Notes: generated from the letters alone by a model not told the origin. A DNA stretch of 64,000 nucleotides from Tricholoma matsutake (GCA_026075535.2 AP026550.1:1550001-1614000); one strand, 5' to 3'; shown: positions 12,184 through 24,270, counted from the stretch's first letter. Translations and numbers: made by a program.

Positions 12184-14458
12184 TCAACAAGGAAGTACCC
12201 ATCCCAAAGCACGGAGAGCTCGACTCAAGTCAGCAAGGTGGGGGTCACGATCCCAGTCAAGCTTTGGGGCAGTTGTGGGTGTGGGTACTACACCAACAGG
12301 AATGGTAATGATTGGTTTATCTGGTCCTATACCAGAAGGGTGCCATGAAGTAATAAAATGTTGAGGTTGATGAAAGGGTGGTAGAACTGTATACAAAAAT
12401 TTTTGAGACTGAAAAAAATTGTGGTGGAGCTCATCATTGCCTCGTCTGTCATTGCAGGGTCCCAAACAGCTGTTGGCAGCCTGATCTTAAACTAGACAGG
12501 TCTCATGTGCATGAGCTAGGCATGATAGGTATCGACACAGCATCTTTGGCCCAGTCAAAATGTGCAGGTATCGAGGTCAAATGTGGGGCTACAGAGCTCA
12601 CAGGGGGTGAGGCAGGAGATGGGGGCCATGAAATGGTGGCTGTTGGGGTTGGAGATCCATCATCAGCTGTTAACAATGTGAGGAGGGGCAAGACGGCTTG
12701 TTTGTGGCTGAGCTGGGGAGAGACAGGCATGGTTCATTTTTGGGGCTGGGTAGGGAAACGAGGGGGTCTAGAGGGTGGTGCCATCATCGCTGTGCTGTTT
12801 TTTTGTAGCCACTGATATCCATTGTTGAGGACTGCCATAGGTACCAAAATGGCATATTGACATGCATACTGGGGTTGGCTTGTGTGTATGGGTGGCAATG
12901 AGGGTTTAGGTGGTAGATGGGGGGTGTTGTCAGGTGCCGATGGCATCATTAATGACAAGGCAGGGATGTAGGACATAAGCGGGGGCAAAACAGCTTGTTT
13001 AGGGGGTAGTTGGGGTGAGCTGGGGAGTGAACTGGGTACAGTGTGTGTGAGAGGCTTCATGGACTGTTGTTTGGAGTTCCAGGGGGAGCAGGGTCATGTA
13101 GGATGTCTCCTGGATCGTTGTTTGGGATGGTGGGGCCTGCAGGGTTTATTTATCGAGCAGATGCTGCGACTTGATGAGCACACCTGCTTGTCATCATGCA
13201 ACTCAGTCTGGGGGGCTGTGGAGCCTCCTTGTACATTGTTTGGGGCCTGGTAATTCAGCTTAGGGGTGGTAACCATCATCTGAGAGGTAGCCATCGCCCT
13301 AGTGGTCGTTCCAGAGGTGGTTGCAGTAGTTTTCATTGCCATTGTTGGCTGTGCCATGGTAGTGGTAGTAGGTGGTTCTGGACAAGAGACAAGGGGTTGT
13401 AGAGTCTGCAGGGAGGCTGTAGGTCAACTTGGCAGTGTGTGCCATTGTTTTCTGGCTGTTGGGAGCAGGGTTGGGGCAGGGGACAAGGGCTGGTGGTGGT
13501 TGTCGACATTGTTGTTGACATTGCTAGGGGCTGTGCAGGTGTCATTAGAGGTGATGTGGCAACATAGAGGGGAGTGCCAGGGTGCATGTCAAGGGTTTTC
13601 ATGGCCATCTCAATGGTTGTGGGGGCTATCTGGGTGCTAGCATTGCTCTGGGTGGTTGGATCTGCCTCCTTCAATGCCATGGCCTTCGTGACCTCCATTA
13701 CAAGCCTTAGGTGCCCTTCCTTGACTGATACACAGTGGCCATAGTGTGTTTCCAGTTACCTTCGTCCTTCTCCTTTGTCTGCCTGTTCCCTTCTTCAGTC
13801 CTATGTTGTATCCTTCTCTCAAACCTATCCCATAACCTTCTAGTCGGCCTTTCTTATGTGCCTCCTCTTGTCTCTGCCTGCCTATCCACCAACACATGTT
13901 GTATCCATATTTGTATCCTTCCATATGTCCTTCATTGTGTCCTTCTTCTTTTCCTTCTTCATGCCCTGCTTTCCTCCCAGTTCTTTGTCCTTCCTCAAAT
14001 CTGGCTTGCCATCCATCTAGTTTTACATCTTCTAGTAGTTGTCATACTTCTTCATGGCTGTAGGTGAATGGTGTATTTGGTGATGGTGCAGCAGTGGCTG
14101 TGTTTGCTGTATTAGTTGCTGTAGTCAGTTGTGTAGCTGTATGGAAGCTTTCTTGCATTCTTTTGTCTGTGAGTTCAGCAGTGGTAGTAACTGCACTAGG
14201 TAGCAACATTGCTAGGCTGGTCATTCTTGCATTTAGGGTGCTTGATGCAGTCATTATGGTGTTTACAGCTGCCATATTCACATTCAAATTAAACATGTTC
14301 TTGTGCCACTTCTTCTTTTGGGAATGCTTCCCTTGTCCAGGTCCTGGCATACTGAATGTGATGTAATAACTGAAAAAGACACTGATAGACTGGTTCTGGT
14401 TCTGTGACTGGTTCTGGTTCTGTGTAACTGGTTCTGGTTCTGTAGTGCTGGGTTCCAT
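12184..14458 (-). pseudogene. Decayed minus-strand reading frame inside the hAT-type element
   Basis: Pieces of open frame on the minus strand encode Pro/Thr/Ser-rich sequence. One stretch has spaced EG/G motifs (EGYGIGLREGYNIGLKKG), and the N-terminal part has Gln/Asn repeats (QNQNQSQNQNQ). The blocks LPPKQAVLPP and LSHKQAVLPL recur. I recognise no family. It may be a captured host-gene fragment or an unclassified element protein. Stops separate the pieces. Confidence 0.3.
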
Positions 14459-14638
14459 GTGACTGAGGTTCTGAGGCTATAACTGTATGCTGAGACTGGG
14501 GACTCGAGAGCTAAAATATGAGCTTAGTGCATTACAATGTGGCATGCGAGAATCAAAAGCTAGAGTGCTGAAAATAGACCAAAGCAGCTGTGAGTGCATC
14601 AAAACATGCTCTCATCACCAAGATGGAGATGCCTGAGG

Positions 14639-14763
14639 TGTCTCCTTGCTAGACACAGAATGTGATCATATAGTGATAGGATGACTCTCTATGTACAGGT
14701 GATCAGCTACTGACTACATGGTCACATGACTACCTGAAGTAGGTGCCCAGACACCCTACTCCA
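14639..14763 (+). repeat. Right copy of the 125-bp direct repeat
   Basis: Pairs with 11923-12047; a few differences are transitions at former CpG sites. Confidence 0.6.
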
Positions 14764-15717
14764 CCATAACACCATGGAAAAGGGTACAGTGTTGCCTGGG
14801 CATGGCAATCACATACCCATACCCATACCTGTGCATACCCCTGACTGGAAACACATGGTGTTACCCATACCCATGCCATGCCCTGAACAGGTCAATGAGA
14901 AGCTGGAGCAGTACATCTGCATCTTCATCAATGAGTGCCAGAATGACTGGGAGGATCTTCTCCCCATGGCCAAGTTTGGATACAGTAATCACATCCATGC
15001 ATCCACTCAGTAAACTCCCTTCCTCCTGGACACTGGATGACACCCACACATGGGCTTTGAACCTCGCCAAGTGCCATCACAGCTCAAGACAGTGAATGAA
15101 TTTATGGAGCAGATGAAGAATAGCTTGGAAGAGGCAAAGGCAGCCCTAGTTAAGGCAAAGGATGACATGGCACACTTTTACAACCAATGCCACTTGCCAA
15201 CACCCAAGTATAAGGTTGGTGACCAAGTTTACCTTGACTCCAGCGACATCTCTACCACCCATCCATCCAAGAAACTTGCACACTATTTCCTTGGACCATT
15301 CCCCATTGTCAAGTGTGTTGGAACACATGCCTACCACCTATGCCTACTAGCATCCATGTCCAGACTCCACCCTGTCTTCCACATCATCAAACTACTGCCA
15401 GCACCAGCAGATCCATTCCCAGGATGTTGCTCATGCCTACCACCACCACCTACAGTGATTGAAGGGGAACCACAGTACAAGGTCGAGTCCATCCTGGATA
15501 GCAGGTTGCACTGAGGGAAGCTCCAATATCTGGTACATTGGAAGGGCTATGGGTATGAGGAGAACTCATGGGTTGAGGAATCCAATGTAAACACCCCATG
15601 ACTAGTCAAAGAATTCCACCAACAACACACTTCTGCACCATGCCATATTCAGGTTATGGACTTTGACTGGTTGCAATTTCAAATGCATTGGGGCAATTCA
15701 TCTTAGAGAGGGGGTGA

Positions 15718-16148
15718 TGTAAGGGGACTAGGGCCCTGTGTGTTTCTCCTATTTTTTATGTTCATCCTATATTTTTCCTCACTTCATTTCCTCCTATTCT
15801 TCATTTTCTATGATTTTTCCTTATTTTATTACTAATTCCCCTTTCTATCACATTTGTGCATGTTGACAATTTTATATTTAGAGGCAGAGTACCATTTCTG
15901 ACATCTACCCTTTGGTGTGATGTCATTCGGTGGCCTTGATCTGCCTATCTCCTCCTTTTCTATGTTTATGCTATTATTTGATTTTTGCAATCTTCACATA
16001 TACTGGGAATTGGCAAAGGGGTCCTTAGAAATTTTTTGGATTTCCCTTTGCTAGGTGTGCCTCCACTCCCTGTAATATGTACCATAATTTTAACTTCAGA
16101 TCCCTTTGCTAGTCCACTAATTAGGTGGCTTCTAAGGTTGTTCTTATA
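15718..16148 (+). repeat. 3' LTR of chromovirus A
   Basis: Same family as 6403-6832 with small indels, followed by the target duplication gacac at 16149-16153. Confidence 0.92.
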
Positions 16149-16163
16149 GACACTCCCCCTTGA

Positions 16164-16375
16164 TAGTGTTTTAAGGTCCTGTCTATAGGACTAAAAAAGA
16201 CCATAACCAGACTGGTGGTTACTGTTAAGGTGTGGTCTTTTGTGGTTAAGGTTATGGGCTTTCAGATTTGAAAATATAGAAGACTGCAAAAAGACCAGTT
16301 AATTGGTCACATGTGTTACATGATTCATCAAAAATGGTTAAGAACTAAGAAAGATATCAACCACTATGTTGTCAT
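16164..16375 (+). mobile_element. Fragment of a non-autonomous element of the 34926-36323 family
   Basis: Begins TAGTGTTTTAAGGTCC, like the terminal repeat of the element at 34926, followed by the same style of repeated pairs of gaccagt-type words. It is cut at 16376 by the second-family LTR, so only one end is present. Confidence 0.45.
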
Positions 16376-16484
16376 TGCTAGAGCAACACCCACTAATCTA
16401 CTAGCTTTGACCATGCAGGTTCTCTCCACAAGAAGGGGGTGGGCTTCAAGTGCATGATGGGGGAATTGATGGTCTTGATGTGAG

Positions 16485-16903
16485 TATAAGGGCAACCTAA
16501 GCCTCTAGCAAAGGGAAATCCGAAGTTAAAATTATACTACATAATACAGGCATTGGTGACACACCTAGCAAAGGGAAATCCGAAGAGAAAACTCTAAGGA
16601 TCCCCTTGCTGATGCCCAGTATATGTGAAGATGACAAAAATCAAATATAACCTAAAAATAGAAAAAGGCGGAGATAGGTGGATCAAGGCCGCCAAATGAC
16701 ATCATACCAAGGGGTATGTGTCGGAAGGGGTACTCCGCCTCTAAATATAAAAGTGTCAACATGTACAAACATGATAGCAAGGGAAAATTAGTAATAAAAT
16801 CCGGAAAAATCATAGAAAATGAAGAATAGAAGGAAATGAGGTGGGGAAAAATATAGGATGAACATAAAAAATAGGAAAAACACACAGGGCACCCCCCTTT
16901 ACA
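16485..16903 (-). repeat. 3' LTR of chromovirus B
   Basis: About 419 bp. Compared with the partner LTR it lacks a few bases near its outer TGTAAGGGG terminus, so the two LTRs are no longer equal in length. Confidence 0.9.
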
Positions 16904-16907
16904 TCAC

Positions 16908-19900
16908 CCCCTCTCTAAGATGGATCGCCCCGATGCATTCAAAATCGCATACGAAGGCTGCCCTTGCCTCCTCCAAGCTATCCCTCATGCGTTCTGTGAA
17001 CTCATTCACCGTCTCGATGTGTGAGGGAGTTTGGCGAGGTTCAAATCTCATGTGTGGATGTTGTCCAGTGTCTAAGAGGAAAGGGGTCTGTTGAGTGGAA
17101 GCATGGACATGGTTGTTGTATCTGAACTCGGCCAAAGGAAGGAGATCATCCCAATCGTCCTGGCGTTCATTGACAAAGAGGCGGATGTACTGCTCCAGTT
17201 CCTGGTTGACTCGCTCCGTCTGGCCATCAGTTTGTGGGTGATAAGTGGTTGAAGCGAGGAGTTTGATCCCCAGGAGTCAGTACAGCTCACGAGTGAACTC
17301 TGCCATGAACTGAGGGCCACGATCTGAGAGGAAGGCACCAGGAAGTCCATGTAATTCTCACATGTGGTGGAGGTAGAGTTGAGTGGCACCTAGGGCACTG
17401 ACAGTGGTATGAGTGGGAATGAAGTGAGCATGTTTTCCCACTGAGTCAACTGTGCACATCACCGCATCAAACCCATTTGACTCTGGCAATTCCACCACAA
17501 AGTCGACACTGACGACATCCCAACGACTCTCTGGAACAGGAAGAGGGTGTAGCTCACCAATAGGCTTGCGACGAGGAACCTTGGTGCATAAGCAAAGGTC
17601 ACAAGTGCAACAATACTGACCAATGAGCCGCGACATTTGTGGCCACCAATAGTTCCGTGAGGTGAGCTCCAAGGTCTTCCAGTGTCCAGGGTGGCCAGCA
17701 ATCTGTGAGTCATGGTGTTGGGATATGATGCGCCGGCGAAGGTCTGGGTCATTGGGAACATAGATGCGATCCCTGAAATACAACAGGTCCTCCTTTTCAG
17801 CCCACTCTGCCGCACGTAAGGAAAGGGTCGATCCCTTCCTCAGTTCTTTAACAGCTCGGGCGACAACATCCTCATGTAAACCGCTACAGTTTGCGCGACG
17901 AATGTCACGTAGGATGTCCCACTCCTCGCCCTGGGGTGCGATGCCTTCCAGTGCCCAAATGGTGAACAGGTCTGGCTGCAACAGCACAATGTTTTGGTTG
18001 TCACCACTGCCATCCCCATGGTCTGCACGTCGGGATAGGGCATCGGTCTTCCCCATGCTGCAACCCGGATGGTGGTGCAAGGAGAAGTCAAATCTAGATA
18101 GATACAGGGACCAACGAGCTTGACGATGGTTCAATTTCTTGGCCGTCATGAAGTACTCGAGGTTCTTGTGATCCGTCCAAATTTCCACCTTGTGTTGGGC
18201 ACCCTCGAGGAAGTGTCGCCACTCCTCAAGCGCATGCATTATTGCCAACATCTCCTTGTCATGGATCTCGTAGTTTCGCTCTACAGCACTAAGGCTTTTG
18301 GAGTAGAACGCAACAGGATGCCACTTCTGGTCCTCCGGAGACTGCTGAGACAACACGGCGCCTGTCGCAAAGTCAGAACTGTCGGCTTCTACACAAAAAG
18401 GACGCGAATCATCAGCAAAGGTAAGGATCGGAGCAGAAGTGACCATCTCCTTAAGCTTTTCAAATGCCTCCTGTTGTGCATTATCCCACCTCCATGCCTC
18501 CTTTCCTGTCAAGTCGAACAGTGGTCGTGCATGATGTGAGAAATCCTTGATAAAACACTGATAGAAATTGATGAAGCCCAGGAAAGACTGCACCTCCTTC
18601 TTGTTTGTGGGCGTCGGCCAAGCTGTGACCCCGTTTACCTTGATAGGATCCATCTCCACTTGACCCTCTGAGATAATCAGGCTGAGGTACTCGATCTTGG
18701 TCCTTTCGAATTCGCATTTGTCCTGACAAAGGTAGAGTTTGTACCGTCAAAGTCGCTCTAGGACGAGGCGCGTGATGCAATGATGCTCTTCAACCATGCG
18801 AGTGAAGATGAGGATGTCATCGAGATAGATGCAGACAATGCCTTCAAGGATGAGGTCATGGAAGATGTCGTTCATCATGGTCTGAAAGGTGGCAGGGCTA
18901 TTAGTAAGGCCAAAGAACATGACAAGTGGTTCAAAAAGACCACGGTTGGTACGAAAGGCTGCCTTCCACTCATCTCCCTCCTTTATCCTCACATTATTAT
19001 AGCCCCAACAGACATCGAGCTTGGTGAAGTATCGGGCTCCATGGAGCTGGTTTATGAGTTTGGAGATGAGGGGTAGTGGGTAGCGATTTTTGACCGTGAT
19101 GTTGTTGAGCCTTCTGTAGTCTTGAACTGGTCGAAGTGAGCCATCCTTCTTCTTGACAAAGAAAAAGGGAGAGGCCATGGGTGACTTCGATGGTCGAATA
19201 CATCCAGAGGCCAGGTGCTCGTCAATGAACTGGTCAAGCTGCCGTTGTTCTTCCGGAGAGAGAGGATAGACCTTGCAGGATGAAGGGGTTGCGCCGGGGG
19301 TGAGTTCAATCGCGTGATCCCATGGCTTGCGTGCAGGAAGAGAGTCGAATGACTCCTTGGAGAACACGTCTTCAAACTCATGGAGATGAGGGAGTAAGGA
19401 GTTAGTAGAGGATTTAGCAGCGTTGTTTTTGTGGAAGGCCTCGGCGAGGCGTTGGGATATGTTCGATGTGGCACACACCTCATGCGATGAACGAATCGCA
19501 GTGTAGAAGATCTGATCACCCTCCTCCACTTCCTCTGGGTCCTCATCATCATCATCTGAGTCTGGCATTAGATCAGGAACCCCTTCCAATTCCACTTCAG
19601 GTATAGGCAGGGGTCCAGCACAACACTTCTGAGTTCGTTGTATTGCCGCCTTCTGTCCATGACGTTCTTGCCTGGCTTCTGTGAAACACGTCCAACAGCG
19701 GGATGGACATCGGCTCATGGTAACCTCCCCGGTATGCCAGTCGACCTCTGGGTTATGGTCTCGAAGCCATGGATATCCCAAAATCACCTTTTGCTTTCCT
19801 AATTGAGTGACAGCAAAAAGGGCATGCTCACTATGATCTTTGTAACGGAGAACCAGGTCTGCAACCTCTCAGATGGCACCAGCTTCATTTGGGGATCCAT

Positions 19901-20297
19901 CCACGTTATATACAGGTATCGGACATGAGAGTGAGCAGGTATTTAGGTGATGTTGTTGTACCAGATGGGAATCGATGAAGAGACCAGTCGCACCAGAGTC
20001 CAGGAGCGCAGAGACACCGAGTATCTGTCCAGTGTCGGTCGTCTGCAGTTCGATGGCTAGGTTTAAGGAATGTGCAGAGGGAGTGGATGCCACAATATAC
20101 TTGCGTGGTAGTTTATGCTCCCATGATTTAATTTTGGGATGTGGAGTAGAAGGAGAGATGGGGAGAGCAGGTACGTCTTTAGCCAACTTCGAAGGGTCAG
20201 GGAGGGGAGCAGTCACAGAAATGGATTCATTCTCCGGGGATTCAACTGACAAGACTTCAAAGCAGTTATGGACAGGCAGTGAGGGCATACGATTCAC
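16908..20297 (-). pseudogene. pol of copy B, chromodomain deleted
   Basis: Two long open stretches dominate. One covers protease to RT (18747-19787, with YLDDIL and the primer-grip region intact); the other covers RNase H to integrase (17358-18659, with the HHCC-type zinc finger and integrase core start). A TGA after the protease (near 19870) is shared with copy C. Another TGA lies in the RT thumb, and the C-terminal chromodomain is missing. Confidence 0.88.
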
Positions 20298-21014
20298 TCG
20301 CTGCGAATAGGAAAATCCTGCTCCTCTACAACTTCCAACTTAATCTCCTCTGCAACTTGATCCTTCGCTTCCTCAACATCTACAAGCGCCAACAAATCTT
20401 GCAGGAGTTCATCTCGTCCCTTGGGGGTGAGCATGCGGATATCCTGACGATGGGGACACGCTCCAGCCCTGTGTCCAGGTTCCCCACAATGGTAGCAGAG
20501 ATCCAACTTACGTGCACGGCTGCGGGCTGCATCAACATCCATTGGTACTGGGACATTGACGGCTGGTGTGGGAGTTTGACGAGCAGGAATGGGGTTAGGG
20601 TGGGGGAGGCTTCGATTGAAGGTGTAGGGTGTATGAGTGGTAGTTGGAGCACGGAATGCAGCATTAAACGCCGCATTTGTGAGTCGGTTCTCATCACAGA
20701 GTGAAGCAGCTTCATACCAAGCAAGGATATCATCATCCACTGGGCGCCCTTCCAACATCTGTGCAATCTTGTGCACGTGCACCATTAAATTCGGCGGGGG
20801 GGGACGGTTTGATCTGGGCACGTTCCTTAGTGGACGCGTTTGGCAAAACATCGTTGTTGGGTGCGCTTGGAGTCGTAAAGGGGGAACTATTGGTTGTAGG
20901 GTTAGCCTGGAGGGTCCTAACAAAGTTTTCAATCGTAGATTTAAGTGAGTCAATTTGCGCACGCATTCCAGAAACATCGCTTTCAAGTGCGTCAAAGCGT
21001 TCTGATGCGTCCAT
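20294..21014 (-). pseudogene. gag of copy B with central deletion
   Basis: N-terminus matches copy C (starts MDASERFDALESDV). The deletion joins residues just after FNGA to the segment IAQMLEG and changes the frame, so an intact Gag cannot be made. The downstream zinc knuckle CYHCGEPGHRAGAC and the acidic tail are intact. Confidence 0.85.
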
Positions 21015-21180
21015 GTCGCTAGGGAGCGCGTTTGGCGAAAATGGCGGCGTAATAAAGGCGAGAGTATCTGGAACGGTGTGTAGGGACTCTGTGGAGCTTT
21101 GGGAAGCATTGTCCAGTCCGTACCTGCCTATCTTGGGCAGTGCGTTTGCAATTTTCGGGCCTTAGGGGAGAGTTTTCTAC

Positions 21181-21606
21181 TATAAGGGCAACCTAAGCCT
21201 CTAGCAAAGGGAAATCCGAAGTTAAAATTATACTACATAATACAGGCATTGGGGACACACCTAGCAAAGGGAAATCCGAAGAGAAAACTCTAAGGATCCC
21301 CTTGCTGATGCCCAGTATATGTGAAGACGACAAAAATCAAATATAACCTAAAAATAGAAAAAGGCGGAGATAGGCGGATCAAGGCCGCCAAATGACATCA
21401 TACCAAGGGGTATGTGTCGGAAGGGGTACTCCGCCTCTAAATATAAAAGGGTCAACATGTACAAACATGATAGCAAGGGAAAATTAGTAATAAAATCCGG
21501 AAAAATCATAGAAAATGAAGAATAGAAGGAAATGAGGTGGGGAAAAATATAGGATGAACATAAAAAATAGGAAAAACACACAGGGCACCCCCCTAGTCCC
21601 CTTACA
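21181..21606 (-). repeat. 5' LTR of chromovirus B
   Basis: 426 bp, the same length as both LTRs of copy C; abuts the target duplication gtgag at 21607-21611. Confidence 0.92.
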
Positions 21607-22074
21607 GTGAGGGGTTATTAACAGGTTAGTTGGTTGAGAAAGGCATTTCACACCACAGCTATGGGTGGAATACCTAAGAGAACACAGCTGGGGGTCCCCT
21701 AGGTGTGTATTGCATTTATATACTATGTTACATATATTGTACATTGTTGCTATCAATGCACATACATATTGACATGTGCAAAATAAAATTCTCATGCCTT
21801 ATGCATGCATGTAAGGTACCATAATTCAACATAATAAAATAGAATGAAGATTCATTATGTAATGTTACTGTTTCCTAACATTACCCCCCTTTTATGCCTT
21901 GACTTCCAGGTGAGGAAATATTGTATTTGTCCACTCCATGAAGGTTTGGTAAGGCCAGAATTTCATCCCCTCATACACCATTCACACAATGTGATGCAGA
22001 GCATTTGGATTGCATTTAAAGAATTGGGTGATGTAAGTCCACCTCCTATGGACTCACTACATCTGATATATACA

Positions 22075-24265
22075 TAGGCAATGGCATGGGTACTCCCATG
22101 GCTACCAGAGATGCAACCCATATCCATACCTGCACAGGCTATAACCCATATACCCATGGATAATAGGTATATGGGTAGCACAGGTTTTCATGGGTAATGG
22201 GAACCTGCATGGGACTATAACATTGCGAGCTGACACTGTAGACTCATAGTACCAAACTTGTTAAGCTTAAGCATGTCAGCCAATCTTTTCAATTCAATCT
22301 GTCCTTCAATCCTTCAATCTCATCCATCACAGCAACAGCATTGACATCCTCATCTCCCACCAAGCCCATCAGACTCCAAGACCCCAGGCATAACAAGGCA
22401 CAAGTTGAAGCAACCAAAAGGTGGCTGCAAGTGTGAGACAACACAAGGTGACCACAACTAAACAGTTGCTTGACATCAATGGATGTTGCTGTTGAAAGTA
22501 TCTCATTAGCTAGAGCCTAAATTATCTTGAGATGTAATGGTGATGGACCAGGAATAGACAAATAATCAAGGGCCATATGAGACAGTCAGGGGTATGTCAT
22601 CTGTTTCTTTGACTACCAGCAGAGTGGATCAGCCACATTCTCAACAGCACCAGCAAGGTAGAGCTGTAATACATCATGGACAGCTGAGGGCCTGGGTGCA
22701 GCCAGGGCAGGGAGATTGTCAAATATGTTTTTGGACATTTTTGATGCCTACCATTGCATCAGCTACATTACAGAAAAAATCTGCTTGATAACTTACCTCA
22801 TCACTTGGCAATACTACCACTGCTTCCTTGACCTCACACCCAGCATAGGTTTCCTCAAATTGGGTCCAGACAAGCTCTCTTGCTGTGTTGATCCACTGAT
22901 CTTCCCATACAGCCATCCTGAAATACTCAAGCTTGTGTCAAAGGTGCAATACTGCAATAAAAAGGTTGTGAATACCATTTAGGAGTCAAAATATTGACTC
23001 ACCCATAACAATTTGGTAGACCTCAGAAGAATCTGTGAGTAGTAGCAGTTCAGAGTTTTCTTAGCCAAACCAACAGCTACATGGATTGCCACTGATTTTG
23101 ACCAACCAAGTGCTGTGTTGGTGAAGTATGTGTCGATATGGTCCATAGCCAGAATCAGAGTAGCAAGATTAGGAGTCCCTCACAAGAAGAAGGTTGTTGC
23201 ATCCTTGAGAATTTACAAGACAACAATGAGGCATGTCACAGCCACCTTACCAGCTCACTCACTCACAAAGTGTCTTGCAGCTCCTGTGCAATGTTCCATT
23301 CCTCCTTGGTTAGTTCATACAATCTAAGGTTATTCCTATGATCTGATGTAATTTTCTCCACAGCCTTTTGATACCTAATAGCATATCAAATGTCAAATTC
23401 CAGCGCATATGAGCATCCCATGACATGATTTGAATTGGAAGCTGTAAATCTTCAAGGCATTGTTTCCACACTGGAAGAAGGATGGTAGTTGGATAAGTTT
23501 GAAAGAGAGTTTATGAAGCTATGCAAAGGTGTCAAGTAAGCAAATAATATCATCATGATTACACTCACCTTTACTAACACAACACAAACAGGTTTTTACA
23601 CTGTCATCCAAGTTTTCCTTCTCAGCATATGTGAGCTCCTCGATTTCATCAACCCAGCCATCTATGTCATCATCATCTGCAGTATCACCATCTCCTGTGT
23701 CGCTCTCCATGATGAAAATCTGTTCCTCTTCTTTGATATTCCCAGCAAGCTTGACCAACTTGCATTCATCATCTGTTAAGTCTTTCTCATCCTTCTCCTT
23801 CAAGTCAAATTGTTTGAGCAAGGATTTAGCAATAAGATTAATGATGTGTGTGAAACAATGAGTGTGGTTGACCTCTGAAAATGCAGTGAGCATTTTTGCC
23901 ATTTCCTCAACCATAGTATCATTGTTTGATGCATTATGACAGGTTATGCTCAGGATCTTGTGCTCAATCTTGAATTCTTTCAGGATGTTGACAAACACTA
24001 GGGCTAGGTTCAGACCAGAGTGTGACTGATTCCTCATCAGTGGTGATTCATCAAGATCATACTGTCAACCTACCTTTCTACCTCAATGACATCCAACACA
24101 ATCAAAATGGGCTCACCTTTTACTTCAAGATGTGCAGTAATGGCTACATATGCATAATGATTAGGAGAGGTCCAAGCATCCATGGTGAAGTTAATTTTCC
24201 CATCATACTCCTGTGTGTATTGTCATCCCTACTCTGTAATATTGTGAAGTTGTTGGTTACTTAGT
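22075..24265 (-). pseudogene. hAT transposase pseudogene, catalytic and C-terminal part
   Basis: The left terminus TAGGCAATGGCATGGGTA resembles the hAT-type end at 11461. Minus-strand coding remnants include a catalytic-domain start (YDGKINFTMDAWTSPN), then ILSITCHNASNNDTM and CFTHIINLIAKSLLKQFD. Further on come WDAHMRWNLTFDML, GLAKKTLNCYYS and a C-terminal dimerisation region with CALLCLGSWSLMGLV. Stops and shifts are frequent. The open piece at 23519-24037 is the best preserved part. Chromovirus C split the gene; its N-terminal part continues at 30318-30783. Confidence 0.85.
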
Positions 24266-24270
24266 GATAC

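Larger units (their letters stand above)
11461..14885 (+). mobile_element. hAT-type non-autonomous DNA transposon in the integrase of copy A
   Basis: A perfect 8-bp target duplication aacaggtc flanks it (11453-11460 and 14886-14893), the size typical of hAT elements. The termini form an imperfect inverted repeat: the left end reads TAGGCACAGCATGGGTA and the right end, reversed, CAGGGCATGGCATGGGTA. Both ends carry subterminal clusters of the ACCCATACCC type. No transposase is visible inside. The interior carries a pair of 125-bp direct repeats and a Pro/Ser/Thr-rich decayed reading frame on the minus strand. Confidence 0.85.
8384..15706 (+). pseudogene. pol pseudogene of copy A (protease, RT, RNase H, integrase, chromodomain)
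   Basis: Protease is seen near 8680 (LLDSGATGLFIDT). Reverse transcriptase is seen around 9690-9930, where the catalytic-motif position reads YLDNIL instead of YLDDIL. RNase H lies around 10280-10620, integrase from about 10990 to 11450 and again from 14886, and chromodomain remnants lie at about 15480-15620. The reading frame is broken by many stops and by the hAT-type insertion at 11461-14885. The loss of the second Asp of the RT motif plus many stops makes activity impossible. Confidence 0.85.
6403..16148 (+). mobile_element. Ty3/gypsy chromovirus copy A, old and carrying nested insertions
   Basis: Two LTRs of the same family bound it (6403-6832 and 15718-16148), starting TGTAAGGGGACTAGGG and ending CTTATA. 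A perfect 5-bp target duplication gacac lies at 6398-6402 and 16149-16153. Inside, in order, are remnants of gag with a CCHC knuckle, aspartic protease, reverse transcriptase, RNase H, integrase and the chromodomain region, all on the plus strand. The element is 9.7 kb instead of about 6 kb because a 401-bp solo LTR sits in gag and a 3.4-kb hAT-type element sits in integrase. Many stops relative to copies B and C are CGA to TGA or TGG to TGA changes, and CpG is almost absent, so this is the oldest copy. Confidence 0.93.
16485..21606 (-). mobile_element. Ty3/gypsy chromovirus copy B, internally deleted
   Basis: LTRs at 16485-16903 and 21181-21606, with perfect 5-bp target duplication gtgag at 16480-16484 and 21607-21611. 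The internal region is about 0.9 kb shorter than in copy C. One deletion removes the central capsid part of gag (junction near 20775). The other removes the end of integrase and the whole chromodomain (junction near 16950). The RT, RNase H and integrase core are otherwise well preserved. Confidence 0.93.
16376..21880 (-). mobile_element. Second-family LTR, minus orientation, split by chromovirus B
   Basis: The parts 16376-16484 and 21612-21880 together match the reverse complement of the solo LTR at 7074-7474, with the left terminus mutated to TGCTAG and the right end CCTAACA. Chromovirus B and its duplicated gtgag lie between them. No clear 5-bp duplication flanks the reassembled LTR, so it may be a solo LTR with decayed flanks or one end of a lost element. 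Confidence 0.75.
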
